A stretch of 64,000 nt of DNA from Nitrosopumilus oxyclinae (GTDB lineage Archaea; Thermoproteota; Nitrososphaeria; Nitrososphaerales; Nitrosopumilaceae), in assembly GCF_013407165.1 (NCBI RefSeq), contig NZ_CP026994.1, positions 186,001 through 250,000 of the forward strand, written 5' to 3'. The notes beneath the pieces are model-generated. The model saw only the letters and a program-made list of their open reading frames with translations. It made no database searches and had not been told where the DNA came from. A program made the position numbers and the translations under genes. Below are positions 44,187-52,579 of the stretch, one piece after another (positions within the stretch are counted from its first letter, which is position 1; every line of letters starts with the position of its first letter).

Positions 44187-45179
44187 TTGATTGATTTACT
44201 GATTCCGACAATAATTTCTTGTATTGTGGCATTCTTTGTAGTATTTCTTTTGACTCCTCCTTTAATTAAAATTTTAGAAAAAAGAAATTTTGCAGTCAAG
44301 GATATGAATAAAAAAGAAGATGTAATGGTAGTAAGACCTGGTGGCCCTGCAATTCTTGCAGGAATCATTGCATCTGAATTAGTTCTTTATGCATTTTTAC
44401 AAATGAATGAAATTCTTGCTATACTAATTACAACATCGGCTGCATGTGTTATCGGATATGTTGATGATAGAAAAGTAATGGGTGGTTGGTTTAAGCCATT
44501 GACATTAGCAATTGCTGCAATTCCAATCATTGCACTTGGTGCATATGATACTGATCTTGCATTTCCATTATTTGGGACAGTACAAATTCCTGCCTTGTAT
44601 CTTGCATTAATTATATTTATGATCCCAATTACTGGAAATACAATTAATTCGATTGATGTTCTAAATGGTGTTGCAAGTGGATTTATGGTCATTGCTAGTT
44701 TCTCATTGTCAATTTGCTTATTCATTGTACAAAACTATGAAATTGCAATTGTAAGTTTACCGCTTGGATTTGTTTCATTAGCATTTTACAAATATCATAA
44801 AATCCCAAGTAAAATTTTTCCAGGAGATTCTGGCGCATTAACTTTAGGTGCAATGTATGGTGCAATTGCAATTGTAGGTGGTGTTGAAATAATTGCAGCA
44901 ATTGCACTTTTGCCTGCAGTGATCAACTCATTTTTGTTCCTATCAAGCGTAAAACGAGTAGTAGAACATAGACAAATCAAGGGAAAACCTGTAGAACATA
45001 CTGAAGACTTTCTACTAAAGGCAACTAATGACAAAAAGGCCCCTGTTACTTTGGTTAGACTGATTCTTGCAGGTGGACCAATGTCTGAAAAAAATGTAGG
45101 ATTGGCAATTTTTAAACTAACAATATTTTCAGGAATTTTAGCAGTGATTACTGCGTTTATGATGGGAGTAACATTTTGA
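44187..45179 (+). CDS. UDP-GlcNAc:polyprenyl-phosphate GlcNAc-1-P transferase (MraY/WecA/Alg7 family)
   Basis: Polytopic membrane enzyme that starts N-glycan assembly on dolichyl phosphate. The 330 residues have about ten hydrophobic segments and the family's catalytic motifs: the Asp pair in GYVDDRKVMGGW, the NTINSIDVLNG loop, FPGDSGALTLGAMYG, and a C-terminal HxxED-like cytoplasmic loop (PVEHTEDFL). It starts at a TTG directly after the hel308 stop. The exact nucleotide sugar is inferred. Confidence 0.87.
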   Translation: MIDLLIPTIISCIVAFFVVFLLTPPLIKILEKRNFAVKDMNKKEDVMVVRPGGPAILAGIIASELVLYAFLQMNEILAILITTSAACVIGYVDDRKVMGGWFKPLTLAIAAIPIIALGAYDTDLAFPLFGTVQIPALYLALIIFMIPITGNTINSIDVLNGVASGFMVIASFSLSICLFIVQNYEIAIVSLPLGFVSLAFYKYHKIPSKIFPGDSGALTLGAMYGAIAIVGGVEIIAAIALLPAVINSFLFLSSVKRVVEHRQIKGKPVEHTEDFLLKATNDKKAPVTLVRLILAGGPMSEKNVGLAIFKLTIFSGILAVITAFMMGVTF

Positions 45180-45406
45180 AATCTGGACTTTTTATTTTCT
45201 TGTTTGCAATGTGGGGGTTGATAATTGTAGGTGGTGGAATTATAGTTATGATTCTAGGACCAATTTCAATTTCAGGATTTGGTGAACTTAATTGGTTTAT
45301 TGCATCTGTCATAAAAGCTGTTATTGCAATAGTTCTAGTTGTAATTTGGGTTTTAATTTTATCAAAGATGAAAAATTGGATATTTAGAAACGAAATTAAA
45401 CTTTAA
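45176..45406 (+). CDS. small two-helix membrane protein
   Basis: 76 residues with two transmembrane helices (about 3-30 and 42-65) and a basic end (KMKNWIFRNEIKL). The TTG start overlaps the stop of the transferase gene, so it is translationally coupled to it. It converges with the acetyltransferase gene (4-nt overlap). Function unknown; it may assist the transferase. Confidence 0.65.
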   Translation: MKSGLFIFLFAMWGLIIVGGGIIVMILGPISISGFGELNWFIASVIKAVIAIVLVVIWVLILSKMKNWIFRNEIKL

Positions 45407-45879
45407 CTTTCTTTCCACTGTCTTTGTTTCTTGTCATATTCGTCTCTACTGTATCTAATTGAAGCAGGAGAACCTATCACTACTGTATTTTCAGGAACAT
45501 CTTTTGTCACAACTGCTCCCATTGCAACAACACTATTTTTTCCTACAGTGACACCTGCTTTGATTACTGCACGTGCACCAATAATTGCATTATCTTCAAT
45601 TGTTACTCCTATCATTTTATTACACATTGGATAAGGATCATTTGTTAATACTGCTGCAGGTCCAATGAATACATTTTTTCCAATTCTTGAAAGTGGTGGT
45701 ATGTATGCTTGACCTTCGATTTTGGTATTTTCACCAATCTTTACATCATAATCAACATGTGCTAAAGAACCAATTTTGACATTATCTCCAATTTCTACAT
45801 TATCTCCTACATATGAAAAATGCCAAATCTGAACATTTTCACCAATCTTTGCTTTCTCTGAAATAAAATTAGTAACCAT
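45403..45879 (-). CDS. hexapeptide N-acetyltransferase (WlbB/WbpD-like)
   Basis: 158-residue left-handed beta-helix acyltransferase with many hexapeptide turns (IGENVQIWHF, VEIGDNVKIG, VKIGENTKIEG). The ending TKDVPENTVVIGSPASI is typical of sugar N-acetyltransferases. Likely acetylates an amino-sugar nucleotide for surface glycans, as in the UDP-2,3-diacetamido-uronic acid pathway. Last gene of a four-gene minus-strand operon. Confidence 0.85.
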   Translation of the reverse strand: MVTNFISEKAKIGENVQIWHFSYVGDNVEIGDNVKIGSLAHVDYDVKIGENTKIEGQAYIPPLSRIGKNVFIGPAAVLTNDPYPMCNKMIGVTIEDNAIIGARAVIKAGVTVGKNSVVAMGAVVTKDVPENTVVIGSPASIRYSRDEYDKKQRQWKES

Positions 45880-45883
45880 TATC

Positions 45884-46153
45884 TCACAAGTGCCATGGGT
45901 TTGCCTTTGTAATAATTTTTTCAGGTAATCTATCCTTAAATTTTTTCAGAAATTCTATTTCTTGTTTCTTATCTCGAAGTTCATCTGGTAACATTATTGG
46001 AATCTCTTCAATTATTGGGTAAAATCTAGAACATTTTGGGCAAAAAATAACCCCTTCGGAAATAACATTGTCTTTTTCCTTTATTTCAAATAATTCTAAA
46101 GGATGTGTTTTGTCAATCGGACAAGCCAAAATATCCATCATAGTTTTGTTCAT
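45884..46153 (-). CDS. Trm112-like zinc protein
   Basis: 89 residues with the Trm112/YcaR-type zinc site: DILACPIDKTHPLEL at the start and FCPKCSRFYPIIEEIPIMLP in the middle. In eukaryotes and archaea Trm112 activates methyltransferases; the bacterial YcaR group is less understood. Its ATG overlaps the stop of the upstream dehydrogenase (ATGA), and the acetyltransferase follows after 4 nt. Its place among sugar genes suggests either a metabolic partner role or incidental co-expression. Confidence 0.8.
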   Translation of the reverse strand: MNKTMMDILACPIDKTHPLELFEIKEKDNVISEGVIFCPKCSRFYPIIEEIPIMLPDELRDKKQEIEFLKKFKDRLPEKIITKANPWHL

Positions 46154-47085
46154 TTTAGATCCAGATAGATTGGTATTCCCTTTTGACTAGATAAAAGTGC
46201 AGCTTCGGCAATTTTTGTAACATTTACTGCCTCTTGAGATTTTACCACTTGGTTGTTTTTCCCTTCAATTGCCCCAAGAAAACTTTGAATTTCTAATAAC
46301 AATGGTTCTTGTTTTTCATTTTGTATAATTTCTGAATTTTCATCTTTTTCTACGACAATTTCTTGGGTGATAAAATCAGATGAAATAATTGCATCTGTAC
46401 AAACTGCATTAAATTTCCTTAATTTTTTAGGGGTTATCCAATTGGATGTTATGATTGCAACTTTATCATTTTTGTATCCTAACATGATACTTGTAAAGTC
46501 TTCATGTTCATGTTTTATTTTCCCTGCTCTGGCAAATACTACCTGAGGCATTTCATCAAATAACCAATTTGCAGTATCGATATCATGAACTGATGTATCA
46601 TAAATAATCCCCACATCTTTGATGTGCAGAGGCATTCTATTTTCTCTGTGAAATTCAAGCATTACTAAATCACCGTATTTTTTCTCTTTGACCATTTTTT
46701 TAACTACGTCAACTGCAGGATTGAATCTTTCAATATATCCACATGTTAGAATAACTTTATTTTTTTCTGCAATTTTAACAAGGTTTTGACCATCTTCAGA
46801 TTTGTATGTCATTGGTTTTTCAACAAAGACATGTTTTTTTGCATCTAACAACTTATGTGTAATTGCAGTATGAGTTGATGTAGGTGTTACTACAAATGCA
46901 CCATCAAATTCCTCTTTAACTAATAATTCATCTAATGATGTATAATGATTAACCGAATACTTTTCTCCATATTCTTTACTTTTTTGAGAATCTGAATCAC
47001 ATACAGCTACTAGTACTCCTAATTGTGATAAAATTCTTGTATGGTTTTTCCCCCATCCGCCTGTTCCAATTTGAATAATTTTCAT
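46150..47085 (-). CDS. Gfo/Idh/MocA-family sugar dehydrogenase (WlbA-like)
   Basis: NAD(P)-dependent oxidoreductase of 311 residues. The Rossmann start is IIQIGTGGWGKNH, the catalytic Lys lies in VEKPMT near residue 96, and there is a GYIERFNPAV segment and the typical C-terminal beta-sheet domain. The order dehydrogenase, Trm112-like, acetyltransferase matches bacterial and methanococcal nucleotide-sugar 3-oxidation/acetylation pairs, so oxidation of a UDP-GlcNAc-uronate-type substrate is inferred. Confidence 0.87.
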   Translation of the reverse strand: MKIIQIGTGGWGKNHTRILSQLGVLVAVCDSDSQKSKEYGEKYSVNHYTSLDELLVKEEFDGAFVVTPTSTHTAITHKLLDAKKHVFVEKPMTYKSEDGQNLVKIAEKNKVILTCGYIERFNPAVDVVKKMVKEKKYGDLVMLEFHRENRMPLHIKDVGIIYDTSVHDIDTANWLFDEMPQVVFARAGKIKHEHEDFTSIMLGYKNDKVAIITSNWITPKKLRKFNAVCTDAIISSDFITQEIVVEKDENSEIIQNEKQEPLLLEIQSFLGAIEGKNNQVVKSQEAVNVTKIAEAALLSSQKGIPIYLDLK

Positions 47086-48003
47086 CTAATATACCTCAGT
47101 TAACCAATGAGTATAATCATCATTTTTGTTCATTACTATCTCTGTATACATTTCCATCATTTTTTTAGTAATGTCTCCAGGTTTGCCATTTCCAATTTGT
47201 TTTGAATCCATTTTAATGATTGGTGTAATTTCAGCTGCAGTTCCAGTTAGGAAAATTTCTTCTGATGTTATCAATTCACTTCTTGTAATCTCTCGCTCAA
47301 TCATATCTATATCCAAATCTTTTGCAATTTTGATAATTGCATCTCGTGTAATTCCTTCAAGTGCTGATGATGCAAGCGAAGGAGTGATCAATTGACCATT
47401 TCTAACAATGAAGATATTCTCACCTGGGGCTTCACTGACATTTCCATTATGATCAAGTAAAATTGCCTCATCAAACCCATTTCGCTTTGCCTCTTGGGTT
47501 GCAATGATAGAATTTAGATAATTTCCTCCCATTTTGGCTTGAGGTGGGGTTGACATGTCTGAGAATTTTCTCCAAGATACGACTCCTGCTGTAATTCCAT
47601 TTTTATTAAACAAATCCCCAAAAGGAAAAGTAAAGATTGCAACATTTGTTGGAGCTTTTTCAGTAACATGGAGATTAATTCCGTAATCACCTACAAAGTA
47701 AAACGGTCTTATGTAACATGATTTTTTTATTTTATTTTTTTTACAAATCCCAATAATTGCATTAGTAATTTCATCATCTGAAAAATTAAGTGAAATATTA
47801 TAAAATTGTCCTGATCTTCTAAATCGCTTTACATGTTCATCTAATCTGAAAACATTGAGATTTTTCCCATTCCAGTATGCTCTAATTCCTTCAAATATTG
47901 ATGTCCCATAATGAATTGCATGTGTTGTAATTGGAACTTGTGCTTTTTCTGTAGGGACATATTTTCCATCAAACCAAACATATTTTGAAAGAGGAATTGC
48001 CAT
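47086..48003 (-). CDS. ilvE: branched-chain amino acid aminotransferase
   Basis: Class IV PLP enzyme for the last step of Val, Leu and Ile synthesis. The 305 residues show GTSIFEGIRAYW, YIRPFYFVGDYG, the PLP Lys in AKMGGNYLNSI, and the cofactor-binding EAPGENIFIV and TGTAAEITPI. It heads the minus-strand operon; the sugar dehydrogenase starts at the very next base. A D-amino-acid or aminodeoxychorismate role is less likely. Confidence 0.92.
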   Translation of the reverse strand: MAIPLSKYVWFDGKYVPTEKAQVPITTHAIHYGTSIFEGIRAYWNGKNLNVFRLDEHVKRFRRSGQFYNISLNFSDDEITNAIIGICKKNKIKKSCYIRPFYFVGDYGINLHVTEKAPTNVAIFTFPFGDLFNKNGITAGVVSWRKFSDMSTPPQAKMGGNYLNSIIATQEAKRNGFDEAILLDHNGNVSEAPGENIFIVRNGQLITPSLASSALEGITRDAIIKIAKDLDIDMIEREITRSELITSEEIFLTGTAAEITPIIKMDSKQIGNGKPGDITKKMMEMYTEIVMNKNDDYTHWLTEVY

Positions 48004-48037
48004 GGAAAAATTCTACCACGAGTGTATTAATCTCTAC

Positions 48038-48640
48038 TTATTTTGAATACCCTTCTTTAGGAAATTTCATTCCTACAATCCGTGTAGTTTGATCTTCTTC
48101 TTTTGCAAATTTTTCAACAGTCTTCCATTCTTCATCAATAATTTTGACTATCTCTTCAGGAACATCTTCTTTCCAAGCAGATTTTTTCCCTAATGCTACA
48201 TCATACAATTTTTCTTTAACTGATGTTGCAGAGAGTGCTTTACGTTCACCAATTTTTGGTCTTAATCTGTACATTTTCAACATGTAACCTTCTGCCTTGT
48301 CACCGGTATATGAAAAATAATCACCTTCAACTCCATCAAGAATTTGTTTTCTTAGTTTCCATGATTTCCTTCTTACCAGTGGCGGAAGATATTTTTTGAA
48401 TGGTGCTTGAAATGCGTAATCATCAGTTATTTTGATTGAATCTCCAAAAATAGATTCAAGCATTTTTTTCCTAGTTTTAAAATCAAACGGAAAACTCTTA
48501 CTGTTTATTTCTCTGTCTTCATCTTTGAAGACTACTGGCATTACTTTAACTACATCTGCTTGTTTTTTTAATTCTTTAATAATTTCAACATGTGCATTCG
48601 TTACTGGATTTAGATGTGCGAGATATAGTGCCGTAATCAA
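48038..48640 (-). CDS. nucleotidyltransferase-fold protein (CoaD/NadM-like)
   Basis: 200 residues of the HxGH nucleotidyltransferase superfamily. The N-terminal YLAHLNPVTNAHVEII matches the NPVTxGH motif, with Ala for the usual Gly, and LSATSVKEKL corresponds to the C-terminal ISxTxxR motif. Adenylyl or cytidylyl transfer to a phosphorylated substrate is likely. It resembles archaeal NadM and CoaD but matches neither exactly. The start is a TTG. Confidence 0.75.
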   Translation of the reverse strand: MITALYLAHLNPVTNAHVEIIKELKKQADVVKVMPVVFKDEDREINSKSFPFDFKTRKKMLESIFGDSIKITDDYAFQAPFKKYLPPLVRRKSWKLRKQILDGVEGDYFSYTGDKAEGYMLKMYRLRPKIGERKALSATSVKEKLYDVALGKKSAWKEDVPEEIVKIIDEEWKTVEKFAKEEDQTTRIVGMKFPKEGYSK

Positions 48641-48691
48641 TTACATCACGTAAATAATTCTCATATTTCAATGATTGAATTTAAAAAAGTT

Positions 48692-49537
48692 TTATCCGTA
48701 TGATTCGTATTTAACTTCAAAGCTTCCATCTTCACGTTTGTCATGGTCTGTGACAAAACCTTTGGGATTCAAGAAATCCATTACCCCATCAATGGTTCCT
48801 TGCCATCCACAAACATAGAAAATTGTATTTTCTTTAGTTATTTTATCATCAATTAATTCTTCTAATGGTGAAATTCCATTGTCTCTTGGTCTTAGGAATG
48901 TCTCAACTCTACCAACTTGACCTGCCCATGATCTGTTAAACCATTCTTGTGGTCTACTAATTGCAGCTCTGTACCTGAAATTCCATTGATCTTTTCCTTT
49001 AGCAATACTTTCATTTTCAAGATTAGTTAGCAAATCTTTGTAACTTAATTCATCAACATAACTGGCACCATGTAAAACTATGATTTCACGTTTATCTCCA
49101 GTATCATGAAGATGTTGTGCAAAACTTACAAATGGTGCAAGACCTGTTCCTCCACCAATACAAACAATTCTACGGTTATCTTTTTCCCCATTTGCCAATT
49201 CTTCATTAATTAGTAAAGCTCTACCTGTTGGTTTTAACCAGAGAATTTCATCTCCTTCTTTTACATTAAATAATTGAGTAGTTAATCTACCTGGAAGTGG
49301 TTTTCTAACCCATCTGATAACTAATTCAATATAGTCTCTATTTTCTGGATGTGATGCAATTGAATATGCACGTCTAACAATTTTTCCATTTTCCACAGGA
49401 TTTGGTAATCCTAAAGTGATGAATTGACCTGCTTGATATTCTGGAACAGGTCCATCATTTGGAACCATTCTAATAATTACAAGATCTTCTTTTAATAATT
49501 GGACATAAGTGACAGTTGCTTTGTTATCTACGACCAT
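48692..49537 (-). CDS. ferredoxin-NADP reductase-like flavoprotein 1
   Basis: FAD- and NAD(P)H-binding reductase of 281 residues. The FAD site is RRAYSIASHPEN near residue 54; the nucleotide-binding part has CIGGGTGLAPFVSF near 125 and the C-terminal VCGWQGTIDGVMDFL. It is a close paralogue of the protein at 62634-63476. Both have a TTAAATATAT-type TATA box at the leaderless distance. Electron transfer between NADPH and the ferredoxins at 37001 and 37615 is a reasonable inference. Confidence 0.88.
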   Translation of the reverse strand: MVVDNKATVTYVQLLKEDLVIIRMVPNDGPVPEYQAGQFITLGLPNPVENGKIVRRAYSIASHPENRDYIELVIRWVRKPLPGRLTTQLFNVKEGDEILWLKPTGRALLINEELANGEKDNRRIVCIGGGTGLAPFVSFAQHLHDTGDKREIIVLHGASYVDELSYKDLLTNLENESIAKGKDQWNFRYRAAISRPQEWFNRSWAGQVGRVETFLRPRDNGISPLEELIDDKITKENTIFYVCGWQGTIDGVMDFLNPKGFVTDHDKREDGSFEVKYESYG

Positions 49538-49662
49538 AACGATTGAATCAGCATTTGCACGGTTAAATATATTGTGTTAATTTCATAACACGATTTCCTA
49601 ATTGACCGCTAAACGTTAATAACCAATTTGTAAAACTTATTTCAATCAGATTTCTGATTATT

Positions 49663-49736
49663 GGGCCGGTCGTCTAGTCCGGTAGGATATGTGCATGGCA
49701 TGCATGGGATCGAGGGTTCAAATCCCTTCCGGTCCA
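49663..49736 (+). tRNA. tRNA-Ala(GGC)
   Basis: 74-nt cloverleaf. The acceptor GGGCCGG/CCGGTCC has the alanine-specific G3:U70, and the anticodon stem TGTGC/GCATG encloses loop ATGGCAT (anticodon GGC). The T loop is TTCAAAT. Discriminator A; CCA not encoded. The acceptor is identical to that of tRNA-Ala(CGC) at 2822. Confidence 0.93.
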
Positions 49737-49737
49737 T

Positions 49738-50277
49738 TTATTTTTTAATTGCAGATAAAATCATTTTTTCAATTTCTGGATCTTTTTCTTTTAAAATATC
49801 ATTGATTTTTTCTTCTGATAATGCAATTTTCAAGTTAATTATTGCTTGGAGCGCACTTTTCTTTACTTCTATGTTGGAATCTGATAATGCTTCAAGAAAA
49901 ATCTCTTTAGCTTCAATGGCTTTTAGATGACCTAAGGCTCCAAGAGCACATGATCTGACCATAGAACGTTCATCATTTACAAGTTTAATTATTTCAGGTA
50001 TTGCAGATGTTTCATTTCTATTTGCTAGTACTAGTGATACAAAACTTCTGATGTTTTTATTTGCGGTACTCAAATTATTGATCAAAAAATTCGAAATTTT
50101 ATTTTTATTTAATAATAGTGAACTAAATGCTTCCCCTCTAACTGCAAGATCATCGTCATCTAATTTTGAAATTATTTTTTCTAATAAATTGGGATTGTCC
50201 TCATTATCTAGAGTCTCTAAAATTTTGATTTTTTCTTTACTGTTTCCAAATTCTAAAACTTTTAAAATATTTTCCAA
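49738..50277 (-). CDS. HEAT-repeat protein
   Basis: 179 residues made of about four HEAT/PBS-lyase-like helical repeats (for example LAVRGEAFSSLLL, MVRSCALGALGHLKA, EVKKSALQAIINL). Such proteins are binding scaffolds; no catalytic residues are seen. Its stop lies 1 nt beyond the convergent tRNA-Ala gene. Confidence 0.82.
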   Translation of the reverse strand: MENILKVLEFGNSKEKIKILETLDNEDNPNLLEKIISKLDDDDLAVRGEAFSSLLLNKNKISNFLINNLSTANKNIRSFVSLVLANRNETSAIPEIIKLVNDERSMVRSCALGALGHLKAIEAKEIFLEALSDSNIEVKKSALQAIINLKIALSEEKINDILKEKDPEIEKMILSAIKK

Positions 50278-50358
50278 GTTCTGACTAAATTCCTTCTTTC
50301 TAGTTAATAATGCTTCAAATTTTTCAATTTTTTTTCATTTATTTTGAAAATCCCCTTT

Positions 50359-50370
50359 TAGCTTTAAATT
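50359..50370 (+). promoter_or_regulatory. promoter of alba
   Basis: TAGCTTTAAATT, TATA centre about 26.5 nt before the ATG at 50393. It shares AGCTTTAAAT with the two ferredoxin promoters (36965, 37580), evidently a strong BRE-TATA type in this genome. Confidence 0.75.
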
Positions 50371-50392
50371 ATCCTAAAATACCAAATTTTGC

Positions 50393-50680
50393 ATGTCAAA
50401 TGAAACCCGAGACACCGTATTCATTGGTAAGAAACCATTGATGGCATATGTAACATCAACGCTAATTCAATTGGCAAACTTACCTGCCGTAAGCATCAAA
50501 GCTAGAGGACTCAGCATAGGTCGTGCTGTAGATGTAGCTCAAATCATTGCTAGAAAGACAGAAAATGCAGGCTACACTATCGGAGAAATTAAAATTGGCT
50601 CCGAATCATTAGAGTCTCAAGACGGTAGAACAAGAAACGTTTCAACAATAGAAATTGAAGTAAAGCGAAATACAAGCTAG
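50393..50680 (+). CDS. alba: Alba chromatin / RNA-binding protein
   Basis: Abundant archaeal DNA/RNA-binding protein. The 95 residues contain the FIGKKPLMAYVTS motif with the acetylatable Lys pair, KARGLSIGRAVDVAQII, and the C-terminal RTRNVSTIEIEVKR beta-hairpin. A strong leaderless promoter precedes it. Confidence 0.96.
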   Translation: MSNETRDTVFIGKKPLMAYVTSTLIQLANLPAVSIKARGLSIGRAVDVAQIIARKTENAGYTIGEIKIGSESLESQDGRTRNVSTIEIEVKRNTS

Positions 50681-50709
50681 TTGTACTTTACTTGAAATTT
50701 TTTATTTTA

Positions 50710-51573
50710 TTATTTCTTTGATCTTTTATACTTATTTTCCATTTTTTCAAACTTTGAAAGTTCAACCAAGTCATTAAACTGATTAAAATTGACAACTTTT
50801 TGTTTATACTTTGAAGTATTACCTGACTTTTTTAATTCAGTTAGGATATTCATTGTTGCAAATGTATTTGCATACAAAACAGATAATGGATAGAGAATAA
50901 TGTTAAACCCCATTTTACTTAATAATTCTGCTGAACTTAATGGAGTTGCTCCACCTTCTATCATATTTGCAACAAGTGGGGCGTTGATTTCTTTTCCGAT
51001 CTTCTTCATTTCATCAATTGATCTTGGTGCTTCAACAAATACAGCATCTGCACCTGTTTTCTTGTTTTGTTTTCCACGTTCAATTGCTTCATCTAATCCT
51101 TCAGTTGCCCTTGCATCAGTTCTGGCAACAATGATGAAATTTTTATTTTCTCTTGCATCAATTGCAGCAGATAATTTTTCTGTATATTCTTCTTGAGAAA
51201 TTACTTCTTTTCCTTGCATGTGACCACATCGTTTAGGCCATCGTTGGTCCTCTAAGAATATGCCTGATGCTCCTGCTAATTCTAATTCCTTTACTAATTT
51301 CCAAACGCTTAGTGCATTTCCATATCCAGTATCTGAATCAACAATTACAGGAACCTGTACTGCTCTACATATTCTTCTGGCATTATCTATAGTTTCCGTG
51401 GCACCAATAAATCCATAATCTGGCATTCCAAATAATGTGGCAGATGTTCCATACCCTGTTTGAAACATTGCATCAAATCCTACTTTTTGAGCAATTTTAG
51501 CACCTAAAGCATCATAGACACCTGGAATGACAAGTGGCTTTTTTGATTTTAACATGCTTTTCAAATTTTTCAT
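50710..51573 (-). CDS. isocitrate lyase / PEP mutase superfamily lyase (PrpB-like)
   Basis: 287-residue TIM-barrel enzyme. The metal and substrate site shows as VIVDSDTGYGN near residue 85. LEDQRWPKRCGHMQGK near residue 122 has the KRCGH loop with the catalytic Cys used by isocitrate and 2-methylisocitrate lyases, and VARTDAR and EAPRS follow. The Cys loop argues for a C-C lyase such as methylisocitrate lyase rather than a phosphonate mutase; the substrate is undetermined. Confidence 0.85.
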   Translation of the reverse strand: MKNLKSMLKSKKPLVIPGVYDALGAKIAQKVGFDAMFQTGYGTSATLFGMPDYGFIGATETIDNARRICRAVQVPVIVDSDTGYGNALSVWKLVKELELAGASGIFLEDQRWPKRCGHMQGKEVISQEEYTEKLSAAIDARENKNFIIVARTDARATEGLDEAIERGKQNKKTGADAVFVEAPRSIDEMKKIGKEINAPLVANMIEGGATPLSSAELLSKMGFNIILYPLSVLYANTFATMNILTELKKSGNTSKYKQKVVNFNQFNDLVELSKFEKMENKYKRSKK

Positions 51574-51636
51574 AATTGTGTTCTTTTTCTGAATTATTTA
51601 TGATTTTAATTGAATTGATGATAAAGTAGAATCAAA

Positions 51637-52146
51637 TCATTCGATCTCAATCTTTTTACTTTTTTTCTTTATTTCTTTCTCTTGAACTTTTTTTAGTTCT
51701 GATTCTAGAAATTGCTTGTATTTTTTGGTTTCATCCTCTGTCATGTTGGCAAAATTAGAACTTAGTATAGATCCCATTGCAGCAATCTTTTCTAGTAGAT
51801 CTAAAGCAACAAATCTTCCAACATTTCCTAATCGAAATAAAACCTCAAGTTGTTTTTTAACAATGTCATTTACTTTGTCTACATCTTCTGCCGTATCTTT
51901 CCCTTTTTGTGTTAATTGATATTTCCCATCCTTTGTTTCTTCAATTAATCCTTCATCTAGTAATCTACCCAACAAAGGATAAATTAATCCAGGTGATGGT
52001 TTCCAAATTCCATTACTTTGTTCAACGGCATAATCGATAATCTCTTTCCCAGTATGCGGAGTTTTTTTTAATAATTCTAAAATGAAATATCTTGAAAATC
52101 CTCTTGGGACTGAGCTTCCTACTCTTTGAAACCACTCAGAAATCAT
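51637..52146 (-). CDS. PadR-family transcriptional regulator
   Basis: About 169 residues. The winged helix (PRGFSRYFILELLKKTPHTGKEIIDY, GLIYPLLGRLLDEGLIEETKDG) is followed by a helical dimerisation part and a Lys-rich tail. I start at ATG 52146 (MISEWFQRV), because the alternative GTG at 52161 lies within the operator and would leave no room for a promoter. A double palindrome covers the start, so the protein very likely represses itself. The target besides itself is unknown; the flanking genes are candidates. Confidence 0.87.
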   Translation of the reverse strand: MISEWFQRVGSSVPRGFSRYFILELLKKTPHTGKEIIDYAVEQSNGIWKPSPGLIYPLLGRLLDEGLIEETKDGKYQLTQKGKDTAEDVDKVNDIVKKQLEVLFRLGNVGRFVALDLLEKIAAMGSILSSNFANMTEDETKKYKQFLESELKKVQEKEIKKKSKKIEIE

Positions 52147-52168
52147 CACTAGTGATATCACTAGTGAT
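52145..52168 (-). promoter_or_regulatory. tandem palindromic operator of the PadR gene
   Basis: ATCACTAGTGAT occurs twice back to back (52145-52156, 52157-52168), each a perfect 12-bp palindrome. It occupies the space between the AT-rich TATA region (about 52166-52182) and the start codon at 52146, ideal for autorepression. Confidence 0.85.
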
Positions 52169-52374
52169 ATATTTTAATATTTTGGATCATAGTTCTGCTA
52201 CGAAAATGGCTGATTTCTTCTCGTGCTTCAATTCGGCTGATATGAGTAAACAGATCGTCATTTTTTAAAATGACATATATTTCATATATTAAGAAAAATT
52301 AAGTCAAGCTAATTTTATCAAAAGTGCAAATTAGAAATCATAGTTTAATATAACCACATTCTAGAATTATCATT
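52169..52374. other. intergenic region with inverted repeat and promoter
   Basis: Contains the inverted repeat GTCATTTT-TT-AAAATGAC (52257-52274). A TATA-like TTTAATAT (52345-52352) lies about 26 nt before the HicB-like start at 52375. No open frame of interest. Confidence 0.5.
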
Positions 52375-52572
52375 ATGCAAATAACATATCGTGTAGAGCA
52401 TGACGATAAATCAGATGGATTCATAGCATATTGTCCAGTGATGAAACCCGTCAGTATTTACGCAAAAACTAGAGATGAGGTTGCACCAAAAATTAGAGAT
52501 GCAATTGAGTTGTATTTGCAAAAACATCCTGAATTCCAAGACAAACTACAAACTGAAACCATTGAAATGTGA
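52375..52572 (+). CDS. HicB-like protein
   Basis: 65 residues with the HicB antitoxin core: ITYRVEHDDKSDGFIAYCPVM, then KTRDEVAPKIRDAIELYLQKHPE. It lacks the C-terminal DNA-binding domain that many HicB antitoxins carry. A leaderless start is supported by TTTAATAT 26 nt upstream. It precedes a HicA-sized protein by 7 nt, suggesting a toxin-antitoxin-like pair in the order B-A. The stand-alone UPF0150-type role is an alternative. Confidence 0.7.
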   Translation: MQITYRVEHDDKSDGFIAYCPVMKPVSIYAKTRDEVAPKIRDAIELYLQKHPEFQDKLQTETIEM

Positions 52573-52579
52573 CAGTACA

